Shown here one piece after another: positions 53,247 through 61,620 of a stretch of DNA of 64,000 nucleotides (positions are counted from its first letter, which is position 1; each line of letters starts with the position of its first letter). Location of the stretch: positions 372,001-436,000 of the forward strand of contig CBDDGS010000043.1 of NCBI GenBank assembly GCA_965227935.1, given 5' to 3'. This stretch comes from JAWPMT01 sp965227935. GTDB lineage: Bacteria; Bacteroidota; Bacteroidia; Cytophagales; Cyclobacteriaceae. A model generated the notes under the pieces. It worked only from the letters and a program-made list of their open reading frames with translations, had not been told where the DNA came from and ran no database searches. The position numbers and the translations under genes were made by a program.

Positions 53247-54377
53247 TCAAGCCTTCAACTTCTTCCTCATCGAAAGTCTGCCGATCGTCAAACCCATGAT
53301 GAACGGCAGGCCAATGAGGGCCACGGTGATCACAACAATGAGGAGTGTCGCTTGTCCAATAACGGCGGGCAATCCATCCATCGCCCGACCTATGGCGCGG
53401 TCGACGATCCTCGTGCTTAGGCTGTCGAGGCCAACCATGATCGCCTGACTTTGTACCTTCAGAGAATCGGTAGCAGCGAGTCTTTCGCGACCGAGAAAGA
53501 GCATGGTGTAGTCCCACTGCTCGCGCATCCCCTCTACAAGTGGCACGAGCTCGGCTCTCAGTCGCAGCATGGTGGTGTCCATCAGTTCGGGACTCTCAAC
53601 GATGCGAGAAATCCTGTTGATCGCCAGGGCGATGCTGTCCATGGTCTGAAAGACGGCGATCGTGTCATTGCCATACTGTTTTTGGAGTAGCTCAAGTTGC
53701 CATTTTGATTGCTTGGGGAGGGCGGACCCCAACTCAGACAGCTGTACGGTGGCATTGTCAAAAACCTGAGGGAGGCTACCCACGGTCTGTACAGCCAGGC
53801 TGTCGGGGATGCCGCGGTACCCATTCCAGGCGGAATAGATGCGAACGCGCTGGAAGCTCAGATCCTGAAGTCGAACGGTATCTGTGTACCCCTCGATGAA
53901 CTGGCTGGCATCCTCGAACACATACGGCTCTACCAGCTCCGCGGCCACCTCCTCTATCGATCGGTCCAGCTCCATCGCGGTCGCAGCAACGAAAGGTTGC
54001 CAACTACCAAAATACGCCTCCCCCTGCGGGCCGGCCATCAGGTCGCTCATCTGTCTGCAGAGGACCCAGGTATCTACGGCCGCTATCGATGGGATCGTCT
54101 GGAAAACGGCCTGACGACTGGCCGACGTCGCATTGATCTTCCACAAGAGGGCATTGACTTGCTGTTCCACAGTACTGGTCTCTGCCTGGAGGATACTGTC
54201 CGCGGCTGTCTCCACGGACTGCGAAAAATCCCGGGCGAACTCCTGCATGCGGACGCGCACATTCATCTCCCTCGTGGTAAAGGGGTTGGTTTCTGCTTTC
54301 AACTCCACATTGAGCAATGAACATGCTGAGAAGAAAATGGGACTAAGTAGCAGGGCAATACCAAGCGATCTGGTCAT
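53247..54377 (-). CDS. Lipoprotein, alpha-helical, with C-terminal transmembrane segment
   Basis: The 376-residue protein begins MTRSLGIALLLSPIFFSACS, a lipoprotein signal, and is largely alpha-helical with many Gln, Asp and Ser residues. A C-terminal hydrophobic segment (LLIVVITVALIGLPFIMGL) followed by basic residues suggests a second membrane anchor. I do not recognise the family. The long frame to 54461 lacks a signal, so the ATG at 54377 is chosen. It is divergent from the eIF2B-like gene at 54485. Confidence 0.65.
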   Translation of the reverse strand: MTRSLGIALLLSPIFFSACSLLNVELKAETNPFTTREMNVRVRMQEFARDFSQSVETAADSILQAETSTVEQQVNALLWKINATSASRQAVFQTIPSIAAVDTWVLCRQMSDLMAGPQGEAYFGSWQPFVAATAMELDRSIEEVAAELVEPYVFEDASQFIEGYTDTVRLQDLSFQRVRIYSAWNGYRGIPDSLAVQTVGSLPQVFDNATVQLSELGSALPKQSKWQLELLQKQYGNDTIAVFQTMDSIALAINRISRIVESPELMDTTMLRLRAELVPLVEGMREQWDYTMLFLGRERLAATDSLKVQSQAIMVGLDSLSTRIVDRAIGRAMDGLPAVIGQATLLIVVITVALIGLPFIMGLTIGRLSMRKKLKA

Positions 54378-54484
54378 GACGTTAGGTTTGGGTTCGCGTA
54401 AATAACTGTAGGCTGTATTGTCTCCCGCAGACGAGAGAAGCTCATACCAGGCACTTCCCAAGATAGCTCATAAATTACGGGTGC

Positions 54485-55234
54485 GTGAAACGGTGGCAAC
54501 AAACAATCACGGAGATCGTCGACAATCGGACACATGGATCCTCCACGCTCGTTCGGATGATCATTGATGCCTTCAAGTCGTATCGACCTGATGCGCAGGA
54601 AGGCCTTTGGGCGCTCTCTCAACTTCAGCGCATTGATCCCTCCATGGCCATTGTCCATCACTTCCTAAAGGAAGCGAGCAGGGGGAATGACTTGTTGCAG
54701 ACCATAGAGCAGTATGAGCAGCGCTGGCGAAATGTGCCCGCCCGCATTGCTGCTGAGGTAGCGCGATTGCTCCCCCGCGAGGACCTGAGGCTACTGCTTC
54801 ATAGCCAGAGTGGCCAGGTGGTACAAGTGATGCACGAACTGACTCGGAAAGGTTTCAACCTGCGGTGCGTCCAAACGGTCTCTACCCCGGGAGAAGAGGG
54901 AAGGGTACAGGCGGAAGTTTTGCAACAGGCCGGCCTTGATGTGCAAGTCATTGAGGACGGTCTCATATCTGAGATCGCGGGTGATATCGACGCCTGCCTG
55001 CTGGGAGTGGACCAATATGATCACAGGGCGTTTGTGAACAAGGTCGGCTCCAGTCGATTAGTCGAGCTAATGCGTGTGCGCAAACTACCGGTCCTCGTGG
55101 TCGGGGATACCCGAAAGCAAGTAGACCGCTGCGTGGCAAGTGATGTACTCTTCGAGGTCATCGCCTATACTGCCAATGTCACGGTGGTCACGGAGCAAGG
55201 CCCGGTCAAGCGAGCAGCTGACGAGAATGGATGA
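54485..55234 (+). CDS. eIF2B-fold (ribose-1,5-bisphosphate isomerase/MtnA-like) protein
   Basis: The 249-residue protein matches the alpha/beta/delta subunit fold of eIF2B: THGSSTLVRMII, LLLHSQSGQVVQVMHEL, STPGEEGRVQAEVLQQAGLDV, ACLLGVDQYDHRAFVNKVGS and LPVLVVGDTRK are family blocks. The start is a GTG. Relatives isomerise ribose-1,5-bisphosphate or methylthioribose-1-phosphate. The gene precedes a ROK kinase by 80 bp, and rpiA lies 1.7 kb away, which supports a role with pentose phosphates, though the exact reaction cannot be proven. Confidence 0.85.
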   Translation: MKRWQQTITEIVDNRTHGSSTLVRMIIDAFKSYRPDAQEGLWALSQLQRIDPSMAIVHHFLKEASRGNDLLQTIEQYEQRWRNVPARIAAEVARLLPREDLRLLLHSQSGQVVQVMHELTRKGFNLRCVQTVSTPGEEGRVQAEVLQQAGLDVQVIEDGLISEIAGDIDACLLGVDQYDHRAFVNKVGSSRLVELMRVRKLPVLVVGDTRKQVDRCVASDVLFEVIAYTANVTVVTEQGPVKRAADENG

Positions 55235-55314
55235 GTGGCTCGTTGTGATTTTTTGATCGCCAGCCTCGATTGTGTGCGAGATCTTGTTAAACTTAAAGCC
55301 ACAATCCTATTCCG

Positions 55315-56220
55315 ATGACTAAAACTACTTATAAGTGGGGCATCGACCTTGGTGGCACCAAGATCGAAGGTGCCGTTTTGGATGAGAACCTCGAACCCAT
55401 TGTGCGCGAGCGCATCGCCACTGAGGGCGACAAGGGCTACGAACATGTGATCAAGCGGATCGGCACGCTCGTTGACCAGATCTCTGAGAAGGTCGGAAGC
55501 AGGCCCAGTGCGCTAGGCATTGGTACACCAGGCTCGCTGGACCCACAGACAGGCCTGCTCAAGAATTCGAACTCCACCTCTCTTAATGGCAAACCTTTTC
55601 TGAAAGACCTGATCAGTGAACTGGGCATGGAGGTAAAGATTGCCAATGATGCCAACTGCTTTGCGCTTGCTGAAGCCACGATGGGAGTAGTGCCCGACGA
55701 GGTACCTGATGCTGAAGTGGTGTTCGGCGTGATCATGGGTACCGGTTGCGGTGGTGGTGTAGTGGTCAACGGCAAAGCCATCAACGGCCGACATGGGATC
55801 GGTGGAGAGTGGGGCCACACGCAGCTCAATCCCGAAGGTCAGCAGTGCTACTGCGGAGACTATGGATGCGCGGAACTCTACCTCTCCGGCGCCCACACGG
55901 AGAAGTACTACGAAAAGGAAAGCGGCACCTTCGTCAAGCTGCGGGAGCTGGCCGACCGCTATGGCAAAGGCACGGACCCTATCGCTGATAAGACCATCGA
56001 TCGCCTGTTGGGCTACTTCGGCGTGGGCCTGGCCAACGTCATCAACGTGATTGACCCCGACGTTATCGTGCTGGGTGGCGGCGTCTCCAATCTTGATCTG
56101 CTCTACACCAAAGGAGTGGAGGCCGTGGAGCGGCATGTGTTCAATCCCACCTTTAGCACCCCCATATTGCGACCAAAACTGGGTGATAGTGCCGGTGTCT
56201 TCGGCGCAGCATTGCTTTAA
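55315..56220 (+). CDS. ROK family sugar kinase
   Basis: The 301-residue protein starts WGIDLGGTKIEGAVLD, the ROK ATP-binding motif, and contains IGTPGSLDPQTG, NDANCFALAEA and the zinc motif GIGGEWGHTQLNPEGQQCYCGDYGC (His plus Cys cluster). DPDVIVLGGGVSN closes the fold. It phosphorylates a hexose or N-acetyl sugar in the cytoplasm. It is likely co-transcribed with the eIF2B-fold gene upstream. Substrate is unknown. Confidence 0.93.
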   Translation: MTKTTYKWGIDLGGTKIEGAVLDENLEPIVRERIATEGDKGYEHVIKRIGTLVDQISEKVGSRPSALGIGTPGSLDPQTGLLKNSNSTSLNGKPFLKDLISELGMEVKIANDANCFALAEATMGVVPDEVPDAEVVFGVIMGTGCGGGVVVNGKAINGRHGIGGEWGHTQLNPEGQQCYCGDYGCAELYLSGAHTEKYYEKESGTFVKLRELADRYGKGTDPIADKTIDRLLGYFGVGLANVINVIDPDVIVLGGGVSNLDLLYTKGVEAVERHVFNPTFSTPILRPKLGDSAGVFGAALL

Positions 56221-56580
56221 TTTTTCTTTGGAGACATAGGCCACCGCTTCGTGGCTTGCTGTAGTCCCGTGTTCCGCTGAGGCTGACGCACTGCCCACAC
56301 CCGGGTCTAGTGATCTCGGTCCGAGCTTCGTTAGTGGCTGTAGTGGCACTGGATGTGATTTGAGGTCTGATTGAGTAGTAAACATTAATTTAGTATATAT
56401 TTTAATGTTTGATAAATGGCTGCGCCTCAATTTTCAATCCCGCCCTAGGCACAAACATCATTTTCAACCATTAATAATGTTTAATCGAGGATCGGGCCTT
56501 CATTTGATGCCTCAAATGGTATCAAATATCAATAAACGGCCTTTTTAATGTTTATTGGATGGATTTGGCATTGAAAGGCC
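56221..56580. other. AT-rich non-coding region with TAATGTTT repeats
   Basis: Between the ROK and rpiA genes, this stretch holds TTAATGTTT at 56402-56410 and 56545-56553, TAATGTTT at 56475-56482 and the inverted AAACATTAA at 56380-56388. No gene is supported. It joins the hairpin region that starts at 56581. Confidence 0.5.
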
Positions 56581-56661
56581 CGGCATGCTATGCCGATGAA
56601 CGTCGGTGAGGACACCGACGGTGCGGAAGGGGTTCACAGAGCAAGTGGGCATTAAAAGCCC
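56581..56661. repeat. REP-like hairpin element, copy A
   Basis: Three hairpins in a row are visible: CGGCAT-GCT-ATGCCG at 56581-56595, GTCGGTG-AGGA-CACCGAC at 56602-56619 and GGGC-N7-GCCC at 56647-56661. Bases 56597-56629 recur exactly in copy B at 56832-56864. Confidence 0.75.
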
Positions 56662-56740
56662 CTATCCGGATACCCGTGCGGGCAGAATGGTCTGTAGCAA
56701 TCACAAAGTACTTACCGCTGGCAGGAGACTTGAATGAACT

Positions 56741-56883
56741 CAGCATGCTGTGCCGGTGTCTTCACCGGCTTCGAATCAAGACCCACAGGTGCACTTTCGC
56801 GCAGTTGGACATAACTCAGGATCCAGTCCAGTGAACGTCGGTGAGGACACCGACGGTGCGGAAGAATTGGGCATTAAGGGCCC
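56741..56883. repeat. REP-like hairpin element, copy B
   Basis: It contains GCCGGTG-TCTT-CACCGGC at 56752-56769, the exact 33-base repeat of copy A at 56832-56864 with its GTCGGTG stem, and GGGC-N7-GCCC at 56869-56883. It lies just downstream of rpiA on the opposite strand. Confidence 0.75.
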
Positions 56884-56903
56884 TAATCGAAACGGAGTAG
56901 GTC

Positions 56904-57566
56904 TTACTGCCAGCCGATGGTGCGCACGCCATCGGGGCCAGAGAGGATCAGTAGGTCAGCGGGTCGGGACGCAAACAAGCCATTGGTCACCACCCCGGGG
57001 ATATTGTTGATTTGTTTCTCCAGCTTGATCGGATCGTCGATGACGAAGCCACTCACATCCAGAATCCCATTGCCATTGTCTGTGAGGAAGTCTTTTCTCT
57101 CCGTGGGCGATCCTCCGAGTTTCTTGAGACGACGGGCCACGTAGTTCAGCGCCATCGGCACCACTTCTACAGGCACCGGAAACTTTCCCAGGACATCTAC
57201 TTTCTTCGAGATGTCAGCAATGCAGATAAACTTCTGACTCGCCGCCGCAATGATCTTCTCCCGGGTCAGGGCTCCTCCCCCTCCCTTGATCAGCTGGAGG
57301 TTGTCATTGCTTTCATCAGCGCCATCGATGTAAAGGGGCAGTTCATTCACGTCGTTCAGCTCGAAAAGAGGAATGTTATAGTGCTTTAGTCTCCGCTCCG
57401 ACTCCACAGAGCTGGCTACCGCCCCCTCGATCTCAATGCCACACTCCCCGAGCAGGTCGATAAAATGATTGGCCGTACTACCGGTACCTACGCCTAGTTT
57501 CATGCCTGGCTGTACGTGCGCCAAAGCTGCACCAGCAGCAGCATGCTTCATTTCGTCAACTGTCAT
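56904..57566 (-). CDS. rpiA: Ribose-5-phosphate isomerase A
   Basis: The 220-residue protein has all RpiA blocks: GVGTGSTANHFIDLL binds phosphate, YIDGADESNDNLQLIKGGGGAL holds the active-site Asp and Lys, and TREKIIAAASQKFI the catalytic Glu. It converts ribose-5-phosphate and ribulose-5-phosphate in the pentose phosphate pathway. Length fits the family. The ATG at 57566 is the only sensible start. Its 3' end faces the ROK kinase gene across the hairpin region. Confidence 0.96.
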   Translation of the reverse strand: MTVDEMKHAAAGAALAHVQPGMKLGVGTGSTANHFIDLLGECGIEIEGAVASSVESERRLKHYNIPLFELNDVNELPLYIDGADESNDNLQLIKGGGGALTREKIIAAASQKFICIADISKKVDVLGKFPVPVEVVPMALNYVARRLKKLGGSPTERKDFLTDNGNGILDVSGFVIDDPIKLEKQINNIPGVVTNGLFASRPADLLILSGPDGVRTIGWQ

Positions 57567-57774
57567 ATCATGAGTGTCCTGAGCAACGAAACTAGGAAAA
57601 AATCATTGAATTCAACGATCGGCGGGTACACCTCTTGCTGAGCAGGCATTCTGACCATCAGATCCAAGAAAAATCGGCACCTCCCTTCACATCACCTTTT
57701 ACCAACCACAACAACTTCTTACCCGCCGGCAGAAACTCCGCCGTTCTAACGACAAAAATCAAAATCTAGGAATA

Positions 57775-58296
57775 ATGAAAAGCACACTCACCACCACGTT
57801 CGCAGTATTGTTCTTGAGCACAATGTCGATCGCACAATCCCTGGAGACGGAACGCCTGGTATTCGCATGGACCAATATGAAAAAAATGGTTGTGGAATCA
57901 GCCAAGGCGATGCCCGAAGAGCACTTTGCTTTTAGCCCTACGGAGGAGGTCCGTAGCTTTCAAGATCAACTCAAACATATCGCCACCTCCAACCGCTTTT
58001 TTCTCGGTGTACTGGTGGGGGAAGACAACAAGGCAGCCAATCAAAAAACCCTCCAGGAAGTGACGGGGAAAGATGGGATCATCGCTGACCTCGAGCAATC
58101 TTTTGACTATGTCATCGCCACGCTGCCCAAAATCACCGGTTTTGAAGACCCCGTGAGTTTCTACGGTCAGAACCTCACAAAAACGGAACTTTTGATGCAG
58201 ACCGAACATCACCTGCATCGGGAGCATGGTAAGATCACCATCTATATGCGTATGAACGGCATAGCTCCGGCAAAATCTACGAGTTGGTTATTGTAG
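57775..58296 (+). CDS. Secreted DinB-like protein
   Basis: The 173-residue protein has a signal peptide (TLTTTFAVLFLSTMSIAQ) and a DinB fold: AMPEEHFAFSPTEEVRSFQDQL, then LKHIATSNRFF and EHHLHREHGKITIYMRMNG, which supplies the metal-binding histidines. It is a paralogue of the lipoprotein at 7121-7774. A terminator follows. Function is unknown. Confidence 0.88.
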   Translation: MKSTLTTTFAVLFLSTMSIAQSLETERLVFAWTNMKKMVVESAKAMPEEHFAFSPTEEVRSFQDQLKHIATSNRFFLGVLVGEDNKAANQKTLQEVTGKDGIIADLEQSFDYVIATLPKITGFEDPVSFYGQNLTKTELLMQTEHHLHREHGKITIYMRMNGIAPAKSTSWLL

Positions 58297-58318
58297 AGTC
58301 AATAGGATTCAAACTTTG

Positions 58319-58363
58319 AGCTGTCCTGATACGCGCCTTTTGAGTATCGGGATAGCTTTTTTT
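58319..58363 (+). terminator. Rho-independent terminator
   Basis: AGCTGTCCTGATAC at 58319-58332 pairs with GTATCGGGATAGCT at 58344-58357 (14 bp, two G-U pairs) around an 11-nt loop, followed by six T. It ends the DinB transcript. Confidence 0.9.
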
Positions 58364-58405
58364 GTTGCGTTGGTACCCGCTTTTCTGCCCGTAATCGCCG
58401 CCCCA

Positions 58406-59176
58406 TCAAGACCGCTGGGATAGGAAGTTTTGGATGGACTGCTTGTATGACCTACTTGATGTCAGGCACTTCCCGTTGCTCATGTAGATATCGAATCGAT
58501 TGTTGCTTAGGTATTTGTAGCGATCGATGTGACGGCCATTGACAATGAGTGATCGATGGATCCTAACAAATGAAGAAGGATCGAGTTGTCGTTCCAGTTC
58601 GTGCAACGTCATTCGGTACAGGGTACTTCCAGCTTGGGTATGCAGTAAGGCGTAAACAGAACTGGCCTCGATGTAAAGAACATCTGCCATGACAATTGTC
58701 CGCTCAAGCCCCTTTTCCTTGATAGTGACCTCCGTCAGATGCGGAGAGGACCGTCTTTGGTACTCTTCGTAGAAACTGACAAGCTGCGACCCCAAACCCG
58801 AGCGCTCCTTGAGACAAAAGCGTTCTTTCGCGCGATCCAGTGAGGCAAAAAGTCGTTCGTCACTAAAGGGTTTGAGAAGGTAGTCCAATGCCTGATGCTC
58901 AAAAGCCTCCACAGCATATTGATCAAAGGCGGTCGTGAAGATCACTTCGGGAGGGTCGCCGGGCAAGTGCTGAATCACATCCATACCACTGACACCAGGC
59001 ATCTGGATGTCCAAAAACATGATGTCCACTGGCTCCTTCTGCAGATAGCCGATGGCCTCCCGCCCATTTTTGAGCTCTGCTTTTATATCGATCTCATCAT
59101 CTTCTTCCAATAGTCCCCGGAGGTAGTTTCTGGCGTGGGGCTCGTCATCTACGATAATGGTTCGAAACCTATTCAT
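58406..59176 (-). CDS. LytTR-type response regulator
   Basis: The 256-residue protein has a receiver domain with D10-D11 and the phosphoacceptor D56 (MFLDIQMPG), a Thr in TTAFDQYAVEAF and a Lys in YLLKPF. A LytTR domain follows at about 150-256 (DVLYIEASSVYALLHT, RIHRSLIVNGRHIDRY). It overlaps the histidine kinase gene by 8 bp and surely acts with it. Target genes are not visible nearby. Confidence 0.95.
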   Translation of the reverse strand: MNRFRTIIVDDEPHARNYLRGLLEEDDEIDIKAELKNGREAIGYLQKEPVDIMFLDIQMPGVSGMDVIQHLPGDPPEVIFTTAFDQYAVEAFEHQALDYLLKPFSDERLFASLDRAKERFCLKERSGLGSQLVSFYEEYQRRSSPHLTEVTIKEKGLERTIVMADVLYIEASSVYALLHTQAGSTLYRMTLHELERQLDPSSFVRIHRSLIVNGRHIDRYKYLSNNRFDIYMSNGKCLTSSRSYKQSIQNFLSQRS

Positions 59177-60314
59177 GAGCTAATGGTAAAGTGATTCTTG
59201 TTGAAAACTGGCCATCACGAAGGCGGGTCTCCAGGTGGGCAGCACCCTGGTAAGCGGTTCTTAGTCGTTGTTTCAGGTTAGTCAGACCTATGCCAAATGA
59301 TGGCATTGTGCGCTCCCCTTCAATATTGAATGTATTCTCCACCCCAATGGACCAACCACTCTCTCCATCGGTGGCCTTGATAGTGATAGTTCCGGCACCT
59401 TCGAGCAATGAAATGCCATGCTTTATGGCATTCTCGACGACCGGCTGCAGCATCAAGTTGAGCACTTGCCGCTGCAGAGTCCGCTCCTCAATTTCATAAT
59501 TAATAGTCAGCCTATCGTGAAACCGCTCCTGCTCCACTGCCAGATAGGTCCTGATATAGGAGATTTCCTCGTCAAAGGGCACAAACTGCCGGTCCTTTCG
59601 GGCGAGCATATGTCGCATGAGCTCACTGATGCGATTGACCATGGATCGGGCCTTTTTGTCGTCTACACCAATCAACGTCTGCGTCGCGTGTAGCGCATTG
59701 AACAGGAAATGTGGATTAAGCTGCATCAACAAACTTTGTAAACGCGCCTCGGTGAGGTTCTTTTGGAGTTCCACATTCTTTAGCCGCTCGCCGCTGTAGT
59801 CTCGGGCAAACGCTACCAATTTTAGAATACCCAAAACGACCAGGAAATCTACATAGCGACTGGACCACGCTTGAAGGACAATCGCCTCAAACTGCTGCCA
59901 ATCAGTCTGCCAATCGAATATCCCCAAGCTCCATCGCAACAGAAAGTACAGCGCATTGGAGATAACCAGATTCAGGAAACTCAGCAGTGTACCCCACAAG
60001 AGTACAACGACGATATTCTCCCATGACACCTGTTGTAAGCGTGGGATGACCGTCGCGTAAATGAAAGGTACAGTGAAAGCCCAGAGGAAATAATTGATCA
60101 CAAAGATCAGGATGCGATTCAAATTGAGCTCCACCTGACCATCCACAATCAGGCTGGACTGCAAAATGACAAGTAGGCAAAAACCTGTCGTAATCAGCAG
60201 TACATAAGTGAATGAAAATGGTAAAGATCTCCCCCAGGAATTCACAAAACGAATGTAGCGAATTAGCTTCAATGGCCACTGAGCTGAAGGAGGGGCCCAA
60301 GCAGGCTGAAGCAT
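59169..60314 (-). CDS. LytS-like sensor histidine kinase (His_kinase family)
   Basis: The 381-residue protein has four hydrophobic segments in the first 170 residues, then the phosphoacceptor H202 in QLNPHFLFNALHA and the ATP-binding blocks LQPVVENAIKHGI and GIGLTNLKQRL. No extra sensor domain is visible. The ATG at 60314 is chosen over a GTG 12 bp upstream. It overlaps the response regulator by 8 bp. Confidence 0.94.
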   Translation of the reverse strand: MLQPAWAPPSAQWPLKLIRYIRFVNSWGRSLPFSFTYVLLITTGFCLLVILQSSLIVDGQVELNLNRILIFVINYFLWAFTVPFIYATVIPRLQQVSWENIVVVLLWGTLLSFLNLVISNALYFLLRWSLGIFDWQTDWQQFEAIVLQAWSSRYVDFLVVLGILKLVAFARDYSGERLKNVELQKNLTEARLQSLLMQLNPHFLFNALHATQTLIGVDDKKARSMVNRISELMRHMLARKDRQFVPFDEEISYIRTYLAVEQERFHDRLTINYEIEERTLQRQVLNLMLQPVVENAIKHGISLLEGAGTITIKATDGESGWSIGVENTFNIEGERTMPSFGIGLTNLKQRLRTAYQGAAHLETRLRDGQFSTRITLPLAHE

Positions 60315-60435
60315 AATACCTATCACAAAAGCATCCCAAACTCGATGAGAATCAGCTTATTCGACGACTCGCAACAAAAATTGCCGATTGCCACATATCC
60401 TCCTCTCTACTGCTGGAAGGCCCGTAAATCACGGC

Positions 60436-61620
60436 ATGACCACCTCTTATCGCAAATGGCTCGCGGGCGTTGCCCTCGCAGTGATGATCGTCATCGCCAC
60501 CGCATTTTACTCAAGTAATGAAAGCAACGAGGATCTACCTTTCACAGATGTCAGCGCTCAAATGCTACAAAGCCGAAACCTGGGTTACAATTCGATGGAT
60601 GGTCAGGCCATAGATATAGATCAGGATGGAGATCTTGACATGATCATTGCCGTAGAATTTCGACGAAATGTGTTGCTCATCAATGACGGTACCGGTCGTC
60701 TTGTTGATGAATCAAATCGTCGATTCCCCGAGTCGTCGCACGACTCTGAGGATGTGGCTGTGGCCGACTTCGACGGCGACGGTGATCTGGACATTGTCTT
60801 TGTCAGCGAGGATGACGAGACCAATGAGTATTACGAAAACAACGGGAAGGCGATGTTCAAGAGCAGAAAGGATATGTTACCAACCACAGGCATCTCCAAT
60901 GCTGTAGAGGCAATGGATCTCAACGGCGATGGGCTGCAAGACCTTATCATCGGCAACGCCGGGCAAAATGTAGTTCTGATCAATGACGGGGGTCGATTCC
61001 GGCAAGCTGTGGATCGGCTCCCTGTCAACGGATACACCACCCAAGACCTGGAGTTGGGTGATGTCGATGGAGATGGTGATCTGGACTTACTTGAGGGCAA
61101 CGAGACTTACAATCGCCTTCTTCTCAACGATGGGAAGGGCTTCTTCGTAGAGGCCAAAGCGGCACTCCCTCGCCTCAAAGACCAAACGAGAGATGCTGAT
61201 TTCGGTGATGTCGATGGAGATGGAGACCTCGATATCGTCTTCTCAAATGTGGATTTCGGGGGCTTTGGAAACCCTCAAAATCGCCTCCTTCTCAACGATG
61301 GTACCGGCGTATTTGTAGAAGTCACCGACAGTTATCTGCCTCGCAGTCCGCTTCGCACTGTGGATAGCGACCTGATTGATATCGACCAGGATGGCGACCT
61401 CGACCTGGTTTGCGGTAACCGCTGGAATGGATTGCAAATGATGGTACTGACTAATGATGGAGTCGGACACTTCCACGACCACTCAAATAAGTTCTTTCCC
61501 TCAATGAATTGTTATCCGTTTTATTTTCAAACTGCTGATTTCAATGGTGATGGCGAGAACGATCTGTACATCTGCTGCTTCCGAGGCGACGATATCCTAC
61601 TTTTTGCAAGTGATAAATAA
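60436..61620 (+). CDS. Exported FG-GAP/VCBS repeat protein
   Basis: The 394-residue protein has an N-terminal hydrophobic anchor (LAGVALAVMIVIATAFY) and seven calcium-loop repeats such as DIDQDGDLDMIIA, DFDGDGDLDIVFV, DLNGDGLQDLIIG and DVDGDGDLDLLEG. These build an integrin-like propeller. It is followed directly by the DUF885 gene, whose likely start overlaps its stop. The ligand is unknown. Confidence 0.88.
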   Translation: MTTSYRKWLAGVALAVMIVIATAFYSSNESNEDLPFTDVSAQMLQSRNLGYNSMDGQAIDIDQDGDLDMIIAVEFRRNVLLINDGTGRLVDESNRRFPESSHDSEDVAVADFDGDGDLDIVFVSEDDETNEYYENNGKAMFKSRKDMLPTTGISNAVEAMDLNGDGLQDLIIGNAGQNVVLINDGGRFRQAVDRLPVNGYTTQDLELGDVDGDGDLDLLEGNETYNRLLLNDGKGFFVEAKAALPRLKDQTRDADFGDVDGDGDLDIVFSNVDFGGFGNPQNRLLLNDGTGVFVEVTDSYLPRSPLRTVDSDLIDIDQDGDLDLVCGNRWNGLQMMVLTNDGVGHFHDHSNKFFPSMNCYPFYFQTADFNGDGENDLYICCFRGDDILLFASDK

